Shown piece after piece: positions 35,236 to 48,335 of a DNA stretch of 64,000 nucleotides. Each line of letters begins with the position of its first letter. The first letter of the stretch is position 1. The notes under the pieces were generated by a model. The model had not been told where the DNA came from. It ran no database searches and saw only the letters and a program-made list of their open reading frames with translations. The position numbers and the translations under genes were made by a program. This DNA is from Cinnamomum chago (Eukaryota; Streptophyta; Magnoliopsida; Laurales; Lauraceae). Where the stretch lies: positions 87,256,501 through 87,320,500 of the forward strand of contig CP142454.1 of the NCBI GenBank assembly GCA_038049695.1, written 5' to 3'.

Positions 35236-36990
35236 ATGGATGGGGACCAATCCATAAGCTCAAAACCACATGAATCAATTGAAAGCGCAGTGATGATACG
35301 GAAATCACACGGACGAAGACAAGGCTCGATCCTCTGGCGACGCATCTCCACCTTCCAAACTCTAAAACAAATGCACGCTTTCATGATCATCAATGGCTTC
35401 AACACCAACCCCTCCGCACTCAGAGAACTCATCTTCGCCTCTGCCATTGCCATTTCAGGCGCAATCGACTACGCCCACCAACTGTTCGACCATATTTCCC
35501 AACCAGACATCTTCATCTGGAACACCATGATAAGAGGCTCTGCACACAGCTCCCACCCTTCAAACGCCATTTCCCTCTACACCCAGATGCAGAACGGCCC
35601 AATCAGACCAGATAATTTCACCTTCCCCTTCCTCCTCAAGGCCTGCACCAAGCTCTCCTGGACCTCCATGGGTAACATAATTCACGGGAAGGTTGTCAGA
35701 TTTGGGTTCGAATCGAGTACGTTCGCGCGGAACAGCCTCATCAACTTGCACGCGAATTGCGGGGATTTGGATGTGGCGGGTGCGCTTTTTCGAGGGTCGG
35801 GGATGGAGGATGTGGTCGCTTGGTCCTCTTTGATAGCTGGGTATGCGAGGAGAGGAGATATGGAGACCGCCCGTAGGATGTTTGATAAAATGCCAATGAA
35901 AGATTTGGTTTCTTGGAATGTTATGATTAGTGTTTATGCGAAGCGCAGTGAAATGGAGAGTGCAAGGGAGTTGTTCGACCGAGTTCCTGTTAGAGATGTG
36001 GTGTCTTGGAATGCGATGATAGCGGGTTATGTGCGGAGCGGGTTGCTGATGGAGGCAATGGAGGTGTTTGAGGAGATGCAACGGGTGGGGGAATGGGCTG
36101 ATGAAGTCACATTGGTGACCCTTTTGTCTGGGTGTGCGGACTCTGGGGCTCTGGAGATTGGGCAGAGGATACATTGCTCTCTTGTGGAGATCGGTTTGAG
36201 TAATTTGAGCATTGTTCTAGGAAATGCGCTTATAGACATGTATGCAAAGTGTGGGAGTATTGAGAAAGCTATTGAGGTTTTCAGAGGGATGCGAGAGAAA
36301 GAGGTGTCTACGTGGAATTCGATAATTGGGGGGTTGGCTTTTCATGGGCATGGAAAGGAATCAATCCAGCTGTTTGCAGAGATGATGAGAGAAAGAGTGA
36401 GGCCGAATGAGATCACTTTTGTTGGTGTTTTAGTGGGCTGCAGTCATGGTGGGATGGTGGAAGAGGGTCATCATTACTTTGATCTTATGATGAATGAGTA
36501 TGGTATTGAACCTAACATTAGGCACTATGGATGTATGGTGGACATCCTTGCGCGTGCAGGCCAATTGAAAGAGGCATTTGAGTTTGTAGATGCAATGAGA
36601 ATTGAGCCCAATGCCATCATTTGGAGGACTCTGCTGGGAGCATGTCGGGTTCATGGCAATGTTGAATTGGGAGAGCGGGCAAACAAACGGCTTCTTGAAA
36701 TGAGACCTGACCAAAGTGGGGACTACGTTTTGCTTTCCAACATATATGCCTCTATGGGTGAGTGGGATGGTGTGCAGAAGGTAAGGAAGCTGATGGATGA
36801 TAGAGGCATCAGGAAAGAGGCGGGTTGTAGTTTAGTTGAGGAAGATCATGGGCAGGAGCCTGTACATTTCTTGTTGGACTCAAAGCCTACTGAGTTGGTG
36901 TCTTCAAGAAACAATGTTGATTCTGTATGCTCAGTGAAGGCAAGAGAGGAAGAGCCCTTAGTAGCTAATGATGTTTTTTTAAGTGGATAA
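35236..36990 (+). CDS. Pentatricopeptide repeat protein, PLS class, E subgroup
   Basis: An intact, intronless 584-codon gene. About eleven PPR motifs of mixed P, L and S type run from near residue 90 to 450, seen by recurrent blocks such as DVVAWSSLIAGYARRGDMET, LVSWNVMISVYAKRSEMESA, GNALIDMYAKCGSIEKA and RPNEITFVGVLVGCSHGG. An E motif follows (AIIWRTLLGACRVHGNVELG, then GDYVLLSNIYASMGEWDGV). There is no DYW domain. Proteins of this class bind organelle RNA, mostly for C-to-U editing, with a deaminase supplied in trans; the target is unknown. Overall it resembles Arabidopsis At5g15300 from memory. That protein starts MIRK, so the Met at 35293 (MIRKSHGRR) is a good alternative start. An N-terminal organelle-targeting signal is likely but not obvious. 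Confidence 0.95.
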   Translation: MDGDQSISSKPHESIESAVMIRKSHGRRQGSILWRRISTFQTLKQMHAFMIINGFNTNPSALRELIFASAIAISGAIDYAHQLFDHISQPDIFIWNTMIRGSAHSSHPSNAISLYTQMQNGPIRPDNFTFPFLLKACTKLSWTSMGNIIHGKVVRFGFESSTFARNSLINLHANCGDLDVAGALFRGSGMEDVVAWSSLIAGYARRGDMETARRMFDKMPMKDLVSWNVMISVYAKRSEMESARELFDRVPVRDVVSWNAMIAGYVRSGLLMEAMEVFEEMQRVGEWADEVTLVTLLSGCADSGALEIGQRIHCSLVEIGLSNLSIVLGNALIDMYAKCGSIEKAIEVFRGMREKEVSTWNSIIGGLAFHGHGKESIQLFAEMMRERVRPNEITFVGVLVGCSHGGMVEEGHHYFDLMMNEYGIEPNIRHYGCMVDILARAGQLKEAFEFVDAMRIEPNAIIWRTLLGACRVHGNVELGERANKRLLEMRPDQSGDYVLLSNIYASMGEWDGVQKVRKLMDDRGIRKEAGCSLVEEDHGQEPVHFLLDSKPTELVSSRNNVDSVCSVKAREEEPLVANDVFLSG

Positions 36991-39900
36991 ACTCAATTTA
37001 TTGAACTACAAAGGAATTACAAAGAAGAATGCAGTGCGAGTTAAAAGGACAGACAAATGGGAAGCTAGAGCAAAGCCATAAAAAAAGAGCGAATATCAAA
37101 TCTGCACCAAACAAAAATGTTTTGTGCGAATTACCTTTCCTATTTTGCCCAAAGAGGGAAAGGAAAGAAGGCTAAATCAATGCTCTCCCCCTTTTCTCTC
37201 TCAGCTGAAATACAAGAATTGAATTCTTAAATAATATTGCTATTATTTTTGGGAAGCAACGAGAGAGAACTAAATTATCAAACCTAGAACTGTTTACTGT
37301 ACAGATAATAACAAGCCAATAAGCTAATGAGCTGCTAAAGAAAGCAAAGTATTTGATTTTTTGAGTGATGGAATCATTTATATGGAAGGATCAATGAACA
37401 AAGCTGACAGTTCTAATGTCAGCAGGAAAGAAATTTCTAAACAACAAGACAGAGAGCCAGATGGGCCAACAATGGAAATAATGAAGAGCAAGCAGCAACA
37501 TCGACAAGTCAGCTCACTCACGTAGCAGATAGTACAGCCATCAATGCCCTATCCAGTTACTTTGGGGAATAGTACCATGAATGTTGTTCAAAGACTGTTT
37601 CAGTCTGAAAATTGGTTGCAGACTAAAATCTCCTAGATGCAAGTTTGGTATGGAGACAAAGTGTGTAAACCAATTATTGATGGAGGAAATAGAATGAACT
37701 CTGAGTCTCACAAAACAATTGATAAGCTGAAAGTGGCAGATGGGAAGCATCCTCATTCATACAAGGTTTCTGTGGTAAATGATACTACTATCCCCGTAAT
37801 AACGCAATGTAATGTGATTTCAATGAACTCACTCATGTTCTTCTTGGAAGACTTGGCTTTGTGAACAGAAAGTGCTAGAGGATGGGAAGCCCAGCACCAA
37901 TGCCTTTCCACTTTCGATCTATCAAATTATCTTAAAGCCAGCTAAGGTAGGAAGCTTCAGCAGCAGAAGATGTTGTACATGGAGATCTCAAACCAAGTCA
38001 AGCAGAACTATACCAAATCCGCTTATCAAGTTCAGGCCCATGGTTTCAGATCATTTCATCAAGGTTGGTTCCATCTTTAAAGATCAGGACTTGAGTGGCA
38101 ATCTGATGCATGTCCAGCAGAAAGATGGGAGTAATTCTCAAATTCGACAGTCTAATTGTTCCCATAGAAAGATCCAACCTTTTTTCAATCACTAGAACCA
38201 TTGAATGGAGGATCCTATTACGCTTTATTCTGACTTTCAGGCATTTCCTGCAGAAACAATTCTTGAAAAGGATTAATAATCATTTATTGGGGTTGTACCC
38301 TATTGTTTTTACTAAATACTTTCTTCCACATCACTTTGTTATTTTTATTTCACCACTGGTAATGGAAACCAATCTCACAAGTTCTACTGAAATAGGCACT
38401 TCCTGTGTAAACACACTTCTGCACGCTAACTAATATTTTACAATGGCTCTTCCTGGCAGATACTATTATGGTTGCTGGTGCGGTACTGGTGGGATATTCT
38501 TTGTGTGATTCAGCATGGGTTTGCATCTTCTTCGCAATAGTATGTCTAATGCCTCTCAGATTTTCTCGTAATAGATTCCACAGTTCCTTCCTCGTAGAAT
38601 TGCACTCTTTTTATTTATATATTACAGGAAAGCTTCAGTTACCGATAAAAAAAATATATTACAGGCTACTCAAAAAGTTCCATCACTCAGCTTTTATAGG
38701 ATAGAATGGTGAGTTCTTGCATTCACATCTAAACAATTTCAGAGATCTCTAGCACACCTTTTTCATTTTTTCCCTATATCCCACTGGTTCTAGATCCACA
38801 CTACAAACCAGATTAATGATGGCGGTTGCCAGAAACCATAGTTTGAAAATCCAAAGAAACAATTTATGGTGATTAACTTCAAGCTCTGAACTACTTGAGA
38901 TAAAATGCGTCGGGGAATGTTGTCTGTTTTATCCACTTTTGGATGTGGTCTTTAACGGCAGACGAACATGAAAGGCAGTTGAAGTATGGACTAATCTAAT
39001 TTGGTGAAGCTAAGGCAGTTGTCTTATGTGCTCACTGGTCAGGCCATGCCTGAGAAAGCCAAGCCCTACCCATTCACTTCTTGCCGGAAATTAGGTTTGC
39101 TCCACCGTGAAGATATGAAGTTTTAAGTCTTGTGTTGCCTTTGACAATCATAAACATGCCTGGACTTGGGCTCAGGCTTTGTTGGTAGAAAAAATAATTA
39201 AATATAACTCCAAATACCTTATGTTCATACATGGACACTGGGTTTAGGCTTTGTCCGGCCCTATGGATCCTGTATACAGAATGTCTGCTCCATTTTGTCC
39301 TAGCTCAGGCCTGCTCGGTGAAGCAGGATAGGTCTAATAGTCAGTACCCAGCACCAGACTTCTTCTGTATGTGACAAAGCCTAGAAGTAAACACCTAGGG
39401 GCCCCCTTTGGAGTCGGCATGGAAAAGCAAAGCAGTCTTGTTCCCAGAGGAGAAAGCAATCGAATTAGCATAGATTGAATGGGACATCCATACCCTTGAA
39501 GACCTTGTGACTTGCGTTTAAAGTCTGTCTAAGCACAAGTCCTATCCATAGTTGACGATTTCCCCTTCAAATCATAAACAGCTCCTAACTCTACTAGAAC
39601 TCCTTGCTAAATTTTCTACCAAAAACAAAAAATGTCCTTACTAAAGTAAAAACAATTACGTCTTGGTATAAGGAACACCAGACTAAAGGTATTGACTCAT
39701 TCTAACAACAGGATTCTTGGATTGACTCTACTATAATTGAAAAAAGATTCCTGCTGTGCATGAAACATAGTATAGGTATTTGGCCCAGAACTAGTTCATA
39801 ATGAAGATGATAAATGGAAATTACACAGGTGGGGTAGTGAAATCTTTAGTCATATATTTTTTCTCATAATTATCTTCCCAGTGACCAGAGTGTTTGTGCT

Positions 39901-41530
39901 GATGCAGAAACAATTTTCAAGAACCTTCTTCTCATGGAGACTGGAACAAGACCCAGTAGTAACCAGATGGTTGTCATTCAAAGGGCTTCCTGTTGATTTG
40001 ATTAAACTTGCATTTGGAGCACTTGACAACATCCATCTCTACTTCATGCCTTGGTTTCAGGTCCTAAGAAGCCCAAGAATGATCCCTACTGAATCAATGA
40101 TTCTCTTAAATGCCTGGGGTAGAACCAAACAGCCATTGCTTCAAATGGACAGTCATCCGGCACTCGCTGAAACTATACATGCTCAGTGTACCACATACAC
40201 ATTACAGAATAGAGCTTGAATGATCAAACCAGCCGCATTAGAGGATCCTTATATTAGTGGGAAGAATGGGTCTTCCATGCAACACGAGTGAGCAGATAAC
40301 CATATCAGATGAGACACAGCACATCCAGGATTGGGGTGGCAATGGGGACTTGTTAATTGAAATACCCAAAGGACCTGTCCTAGTAAAAATTAACTATGGG
40401 CCTTATTTTGGGCATATCTAACTGTCAGGATTAAGATCTTGGCCCACAGTTATAAACCCATTGGGTTTCTGGGTCAGGGTAGATGCAACCAGCTCAAACC
40501 TGATTACCTGAGTGGGGCTGTAGTGTTGTTGGGCGGGGTACTGGGCCCTCTCTTTCAAAAGGAAAGGATTGTGAGCGCAAAATCCTTTTTCCTTTTTTTG
40601 TTCCTTCCTTTACCCACTAGAGATGACCCAAAGATAGTCGTGTCTCTAACCAGCCGAGCAACAGCCTGGGAGCGGGAGGCTAGGGGCACCATTTACATTA
40701 TATGTTCTCCTAGGAGCATACTATATGTGCAGTCCAGCTTTTTGGAGGCCACTTGGACCCAACCTTGATTGGTCCAGCCCTCTTAATACTCTTTTCATTC
40801 CATGATTAGGCACACAAGGCCCAATTTTACACTCATCAAACTATCGCCCAACATTGGATTGAATCTAAAAAATTCTATGGAAAAAAGCCATTAAAATATA
40901 AAACTGTTGAACAAAGGGCTAGGATGATCTAGTGAAGCTCATGTTTTGGATGACCTTTATCCACATGGAGACCTTCCTATCTGCGCTTTTCTCAAAAATA
41001 GACATGCATCTAAGTGGGCCCCATAAACCGGGATGCAAATCAACAATATACAGTCTGACTTAGGTGGACATTCCCCACCTTAATCTATGATTTTGTGTAT
41101 GTGGTTCTGTAAGGTTAAAATCGGCTTTACAACCAAATCCGCATTCTTACAGGGACAAATGTATATTTCACAATCAATCTTCATATTTTCCCATAGTGAA
41201 ATGGCAATTTCAGTCGCTGCAATCTCCATTCTACAAAGAATATAGAAAAAAAAAAATACACGTTTTTAATGATTCATGGAAATTCTACAAACGTGTTTCA
41301 AGTAAGCTATGCATCATGTATATTCACACTAAACACATGATTAGTGTGGTTAGAATGTGCAACCTTCATGAATCTTTCTCAAGTTCACAAACTATCAGGT
41401 CAGAATGAATTTCAAGTTACTATGTCATCATGTCCAACACCATTCATAGTTTCAGTGGCAGAGGAATGACTCTAGACTTGGCTTGGGCACTTCAATTTTG
41501 CACCTCTAAGTACTGTATCCTACGAATCAG
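36991..41530. other. Long intergenic stretch between PPR and ERD2
   Basis: The first part is probably the PPR 3' UTR. No clear genes follow. A short open segment at about 39881-39995 (plus strand) follows a good acceptor (TATCTTCCCAG) and reads as a 37-codon tail, DQSVCADAETIFKNLL onward. No partner exon or family is recognised. GGGTT-type repeats occur around 40330-40540. The end next to 41530 is probably ERD2 3' UTR. Confidence 0.35.
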
Positions 41531-41616
41531 TTCACAACCCAGCATGGCATAGCAACATGATTTTCGAATTCTTCCTGTGGATCAGCATCAACTGTGTCCC
41601 ACAAGTGTGCTTCAGA

Positions 41617-43611
41617 TCATGCCGGTAACTGAAGCTTTTCATTATTTTTCCAGCTGCAAAACACCAAACAAACAGTAATTCATAAGAACGAACTTCTAAG
41701 AGTTCCTCTTTAACATAAACAAAACACAGCAAAGGAAATTTGTAAACTGGGAATTTGCCTTTTGAAGTAGTAGTAGAAGAAATCTGCATAAAGAGCTGTC
41801 TGAATGAAACCTGATATCCAAGCTGCAATATAAATATAGAATTAGAGAACAGGAAGATATATCCAATGTTGCATCTGTGTTGGGCTACATGGATTACCAA
41901 GGAAAAACACTTAGTATATAGAAACTGCAAAAAGGAGGTTTGGGTGGCTTTCTTTTTACACAGGACATTTCTTGACCCCTCCTTGTCTCTTGCGTATTTC
42001 CTTCTACTTCGGCTCTAAGCAAGAGAACTAGAGGGAAATAGGTGATTTTACTTTCATTTCACCCTCTTTCCATGGCTGTACAAAAAATCCGATATCACCG
42101 CAAAATCGAACCAAACCGGGCGGTTCGGATCGGTTTATAGTAGATAAGTTCGGTTAACGGTTTGAAAATCATAAAAACCGCTTACATCGGTCGGTTATCG
42201 GTTTGAGCTCACAGTTAACCGCTTAAACCGAACCGACCGTATGTAGTAACTTAAGTGTTACTCTTTTACTATTTTAGCCTTAGGGCTTCGTTTTTTACTA
42301 CTTTCAAAGTTACATTCTACAACTTCATTCTCACATGAACTCAACCGTGCATCATCTCCTCTAATCTCTCAAATGCTTTTTGATACTTCATTGCAGATGG
42401 AGGGATTATTGTACAGGGTGTTTTCCTTCCATCATAATTCCTATCTCGTTTCAATGAAGTTTTTATCAGAAATCTACACACTTGAGAATGCTAGAAAAGG
42501 TAGTAGAGCCTAGCCTTTTGATGGTTGGTTTTGGTCTCACCTAACCAATGTGTTAAGAAACCTTTATTTCGGAAAAATACAGTGGGTTCTGATACAGATT
42601 CCATTTGTGTACGACTTTTCTTAACATAAACTATTATTCTATTGTAATTCCAAATGGTATCACGTGGAATGAATGTTTCACTGCAAGCTGCCTTTTTTTT
42701 TTTTTTTTTTTTTTTTGCGCGCTTGCGTTTAGTCCAAACTCTCTTTTTGGAGTAGAATTATTTTTTATATGCGTTTAGTCCAGTTTGGAATGTTGGATTT
42801 TTATGTTTGCACTAAACATTGGAATAAATGCAAAGGATGGGGTATCATCATTTTGAAATTTTCAACGTTTGATTTTCAAAAAAATAAAATAAAAAACAAC
42901 GGTTTAACCGACCGAACCAAACCGAACCGTTTGGTTCGGTTTAAGCCCTCTCTATCGGTCGGATCGGATCGGTTAATCAAAAAACCAACATGTTCGGTTT
43001 GGTTGTTGGTTTTAGTGTTAAACTGATTCGAACCGCGCATGTGCAGCCCTAATGTAATGTACCAGGTACCTTTCAATGGAAATACAGGTAGCCAAACAAA
43101 GCACAAATAGGTTTTTCCTATCGGTTTAACTTACTTATCCAGCGAATATGATGCTTCTCAGTGAAATAGCGATAAATCCAGTTAATAATGTAAAGTCCTC
43201 GATAAGCCCTGCAAAAGAAATAAACATTTCTTAAAACCTTTAAAACCAAGGACTTTGTTTAGATAGGTTCCTTTTACTTTCATCACTAATGGAGCACAGG
43301 CAGGCAACTTTACTCAAATCCAGATAGATTTTAACTAGTTCTCAACAAATTATGGCAGTTTGAAGAAAGGTAACAATGCATGGTTGCCTTAATTTGTTCA
43401 AAACATTGCAAGACTATATCAAACCAGTGGAACTTCTGAATCATATTAGAGGCAGCAAAAGAAGTGGCAGAGCAACAATAGAAGTGGCATCCATACATAG
43501 AGATACTTCTAATAAAGCATAATAGTGCGGTGTATTCCTTTGATGATTGTACTAAAAGTAATAACACGTCTGTAAATGATAAAAATGCCAAAAAGTAAGA
43601 GAGTGTGTGTG

Positions 43612-43647
<36 letters not shown>

Positions 43648-46600
43648 AACATTCAAGCGCTCCATACTTAATAAATCATGGAAACCATAAGAGAGAGAAA
43701 ACAACATTCAAGCGCTCCATACTTAATAAATCATGGAAACCATGAGATTAACTCCATCCACATGCAGCCTATTACAAATCTGAAAACCTACCAGAATATT
43801 GCAAGTGACAAGAAACAACATGACCACCAGAATATTTGAAGTGACAAGAAACAACATGAACATAATAATTTTAAGCAAAACCAGATAATCATTTAAGGAA
43901 ATAGCAAGAACTTGTGTAACAGTGTGAAGGTGGACATCATTGCAAACACTAGAAAAAGAAACATTCAATGAAACAAAAAAAGACTTTGACTTATTTGATT
44001 GTTTGTATGACCAATACAGCTATACACAAATATTCGAGAGCTGGCTAAACCCAACAATATGATAGGACCAAGAAAACATCTGATACAGAATATTACACAT
44101 TGCAGTTTGCACACAGAAAAAGTGTACTCTTATCCTATAATGGGACAAAGGGGAACCGTAGTACCCTACTCCATCCTATACATCGCACTGCAACAAAGCT
44201 CTTCTAGTTTCACTGCTGAAAAAAATTCTATTTTTTATTTTATTTTATTGAATGATGCTGCTCAAAATAAATATAACAAAAAACAGAAGCAGCATAATTT
44301 TAATGAAACATCGGGATCAGAAATCTTGGTCTCTCAAATACATCTTGTAAAATAGTCCAGCACTTGAAAAGCAACCATTTACTCAACCTTATTTTATTTT
44401 ATTTTTTAAAATCGGCCAAGCTACACAGATATATTCATATTTATTACAGACCACCTGAAAACAAACATTAATGATCTAAAGACTGGAAAAGCAGCAGTGC
44501 ATTTGATGCAACTCTGTAAACCATTATAAGTGGCTTCAGAATGTGAAATAAATCTAAGCAATGGAAGAAGTAATGCTTAAATTACCATCCTTACCAAACT
44601 CTTCAACATGCCATAATGATTAAACAGAATCAATAAACCACAGGATTCTTAGTTACCAACATGAGACAGAGAGCACTAAGGGAATGAAGATCAGACAAGC
44701 ACTGAAAAACTTGGCCCCTAATAGAAATTAGTCCCGATTTCAATGATTCAAGAAAAATAACAAGGGGGAAAACCTCCAGCAAGACATTGAAATCTCCAAC
44801 AGTTTAAACAATCACATCCTAGCATAGTTGAACCAGATAAACATCGCTTTCATGTTGCTTCCTCTATATAAAGGCCCCACGATAAATTGAATATAGTAAC
44901 GAGTTATATATATTTTTATTCTATAGTTCATCAAATATTTTATACACAGAATACTCAAAATTTCAACAGTCCTAACCGGTGTTGCCGAAAATGTACGTTA
45001 TTAATCACATTTCAGTGGCACTCTATTGTTCCTAGACGAAAATAACATTTCAACCAATTAAGTGCTTACTTCAGAAAGGGGACATGAACAGGAAAAAAAA
45101 TAAAGATGTATAAAGGTTAAAAAAAAAAAAATCAAAACAAGATGGGATAACCTGACTTACTATTCTTAAAAGAAAAAAAAGACACTGGAAACAATTATCA
45201 ACCAGGTAAGAGTTGAGACAGCATAACACAAACTAGAGTTCTACTGCCACTGTGCATCACCTCCAACTCCCATGTATGTGACTATACGTGCAGATTACCA
45301 CATGTGAGGTCTAGCCAAACATCAGGTGGGTGCCATTGTAACATCCAACATAGAAACCAAACCAGAAGATTTCTCAGTAGGGTAGGGCCAGAGCTATGCT
45401 GAATGTGTACTGTTGTGCATGTTTTGTGAAACCAACCACTTTTTGTACATTTTGCCCACCTGCTCAACAGCCTAGACTGATTTAGGGGAAAGAGAATCTA
45501 CTCTGTGGGACACAACTAGATGGAAGCTTGGAAATTGCACATTTACAACACTGAGATAATTTTTTGAAGCAGAAGTAGTTTGAAATTGAATGCACACTTC
45601 TTTTAGTATATCTTCCAAAAAACCATACCCAAGAAAGAAAACATATTGCCCAGTTAGATTGTCCACGTTTCCACTTCTTTGCAGCAAAACTAACTGTGGA
45701 AGAATTGCCACTGCTTCCAAGTATATTGAAAATGTCCAAAAGACCTGCAATGAAGGAAATCCTAACAAATGAGATCCGCAAAAATATCTATGAATGATTC
45801 ATATAAATGGAGTGTGCTTGTAAGAACAGTGGACGGAGAGCTAGACAATCATTATAAGATGAATTGTACCAGTCTTCTAGCATTGTTTGTAAGTGAAGGT
45901 GTATAGTGACATTGTATATGTTGGAATAGATTTCGTAGTTTTAGTTACCCTAGTTCATTGTTTAGAAGTTAGGTTAGTATGCTTGACTGCTTGAGTATAG
46001 GTTGTGTAGACATGCCCCTTCTCTGCGTCTGTCCTTTGGCTTGTCTTTTGCAGCATGGAGCTTTTAGTGTTAGGTTAGTATGATAGGGTTAGCTAATCCT
46101 TACTCTTAGTGATTGTACCCTAGCTTAATTTCCACTAGCCTCCGCTTTGAGAATGTAGTTGAAGTTGAAGTGTGAGCTCCACTGGCTGTAGCTTTGCTTG
46201 CAAGGAAAGAGTGCTAGTGTGAGCTTTGCTCTAGCTTGCCTGTTTCACTTGCTTTCATTGGATACACTTTCTCTAAATTGGTGCTTTCTACTATGCATAT
46301 TTGTTGTGTTGACACTGTGAATGCTTGGATAATTTACTAAGTATATAGGTTAGTACATGCATACTAATTATGTGTTTCTGTGCTTTGTTGTGTGGTTAGT
46401 GCTCTTCAATATAGTTCAGTGACACTGCTTTTGTGCTATGAAGTTAGGTTAGAAAATATACTACCGCAACCTTCCAGGTGTTGAATCATAATGGTCACGA
46501 TCAATGGCCCATCCCTTCTCTCTAATTCTTCCATCACATTTATCGTCAGTTCTCTCAACACGTCCCTTTTCACCATGTCAATCCAAGTATATAGTTCAGG

Positions 46601-47713
46601 TAGGAAAAAAGCAAAGAAAAGAAAATCACATTCCACCTAAGGATTCTCCTGTTCACTGAACAATGAACAGACCCATATAAGATTTTTTAATACAATTTCA
46701 GACATTACTCACAGCCAAATCCTTCATGTATCAGCCAAGACATAACTCATAAGTCATAACTGATGTCTGTTTCCACCACTAAATCTTCATCTTCTAATTA
46801 CCTTTACCTTTTATAGGGTGTTGTAGATGTAAATAAAATAGCAAAACATAATTTAAATGTGGTGAGATAGGAGTCCCATTGCATTTTAGATTTCAGACTA
46901 AACCCATTAAAAACTCACACCGATTGGTTCGAAACCAGCATAGTTCAAAGCAATACAGCTTGTTTCTACCAACTAGTAAAAAAAAAAAAAAAAATTGCAC
47001 AACTAGAAATTGGGGTTTGGGGGTGCGTCTTGTGCATCTTATTCAGCATTTTTCAAAGCACATCAAAACTGCAAACTAAACCCCCATCAAATCAGACATT
47101 GAACCATTGGTTTTAAACATTTCAACAAAAAACCCTTACAACAAAAAAACCCCAAAGAAAAGAAAAACAAACAACCCCATCAATCAATAGAGATAGATAG
47201 ATAGATAGAATGATAGATAAATAGCTAGAAAGACCAAGGCATGAGGAGCATAAATGATAAATCACCTCCCCAAAGGTGAAGCTCTCATTAAAGAGAAGAG
47301 TCAACGCGAAGCACCCCGCAATAAGAAAATAGTGACGAAAGGTATCCAATTCCTTGTCGTAAGATCTCCTCACGAGTGGGTGAGCACGCATCCACCAAAC
47401 GATCAAGATGGAGCTCCCGATGAAAACCAACTTCATCACCGTATTGTAGAGAGAGACGAAATTCGTAAAGAGATCCAAGTACCGAGTAACAAACACCACA
47501 ACATACAGCTCCTGCGTCTTGAGCGAAATCCCTGGAAGCAAAAACCCGACCCAAAATTGATAAGTAAGAACACCCAAAACCCAAAACCCTTTAAAGTTGA
47601 AGTTGGGAGGGATTGGAAGAACCTGAGCAGGATTTGGTAGCGTAGATTTTGAGGAGGAGGACGAGAACGCTGAAGAGATGGGTCATGTCGCCTGCAAATC
47701 TGAAGATATTCAT
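41617..47713 (-). CDS. ERD2: ER lumen protein-retaining receptor (K/HDEL receptor)
   Basis: Six exons join in one frame: 47713-47623, 47531-47266, 45744-45629, 43208-43135, 41822-41759 and 41653-41617. They total 648 bases, 215 codons plus TGA, exactly the usual ERD2 length. The protein has the classic start [13 protein letters not shown], the blocks [41 protein letters not shown] and the end [11 protein letters not shown]. The receptor is a seven-helix Golgi/ER membrane protein that binds escaped HDEL/KDEL proteins and returns them in COPI vesicles. Arg5, Arg47 and Asp50, at positions important for ligand binding in the family, are present. Four introns are GT-AG; the last has a GC donor (AAAAG/GCAAAT). 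Introns 2-4 are enlarged by repeats and, in intron 4, a transposon. Confidence 0.97.
42074..43053. mobile_element. GGTTCGG-rich transposon-like insertion in ERD2 intron 4
   Basis: Both ends are crowded with GGTTCGG/CCGAACC motifs in inverted arrangement (42100-42245 and 42893-43035), with ends GGCTGTACA at the left and TGTGCAGCC at the right. The middle is AT-rich and non-coding, with a long poly-T (about 42692-42716) and a repeated GCGTTTAGTCCA. Short terminal GGCTG(C/T)ACA repeats suggest a non-autonomous hAT-like element, but no 8-bp target duplication was confirmed. Confidence 0.5.
43608..43850. repeat. GA microsatellite and two short tandem duplications in ERD2 intron 3
   Basis: A GA tract covers about 43613-43644. 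A 54-bp unit (ACAACATTCAAGCGCTCCAT...) is duplicated at about 43647-43700 and 43701-43746. A 37-38-bp unit (CCAGAATATT...GACAAGAAACAACATGA) occurs twice at about 43791-43859. All lie in the intron between exons 3 and 4. Confidence 0.8.
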
Positions 47714-48335
47714 GGCTGGAGCTGCAGTCGATTCGAACAAGAATCAAGAAAAAAAACCCTAGATTCTCTCTTCTTCTTCTTCGATTTGGGATTGTGTGGA
47801 AATGCAGAGAGGGAAGAGCCAAATGAGGGAGAGAGATAGAGAGAAGTGTTTTTATCTTGGGAAGAGTCGTGTTAGGACGGAAGGAAGTACGCGTTTCCTG
47901 AAGAATATCTGACGATTTAGTAGAGACCAGAGGGAGGTAAACATGGCCCACTTGTGAAATCTGAGCCGTTGAAATCAGTGGCCCACTTGTTTTCAGCTGA
48001 TCTGGTACTCACAAAATCCACTTTCGCGGAAGTACTTCTGGGGTCGTAAAAATGTCACACGACCGGTTAACATGATACGGACCCACACAAGAAGGATTGG
48101 AGTGACCTCTTAACAGGTTCATGTATTTAATATGTTGGCCCTATTAACCTGTTAAATTAGCGGATCATTAACAAATAAATAAAATTATTTAACGGATTAA
48201 CGGGTCGTGTAACCTGTAAAATAAATGAGTCGTGTACGTGTATGATTTTTTGACCTGTTTATTTAATAGGTCGTGTATATGTTGAGGTGATTCTAACATA
48301 AATTCATTAACACGTTGGCATCCACATGATGAGCA

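Noticed and set aside
35560-36174. 204-codon minus-strand open frame
   Set aside because: Antisense shadow of the intact PPR gene.
47254-47640. 128-codon plus-strand open frame
   Set aside because: Antisense of ERD2 exons 1-2; no similarity in this direction.
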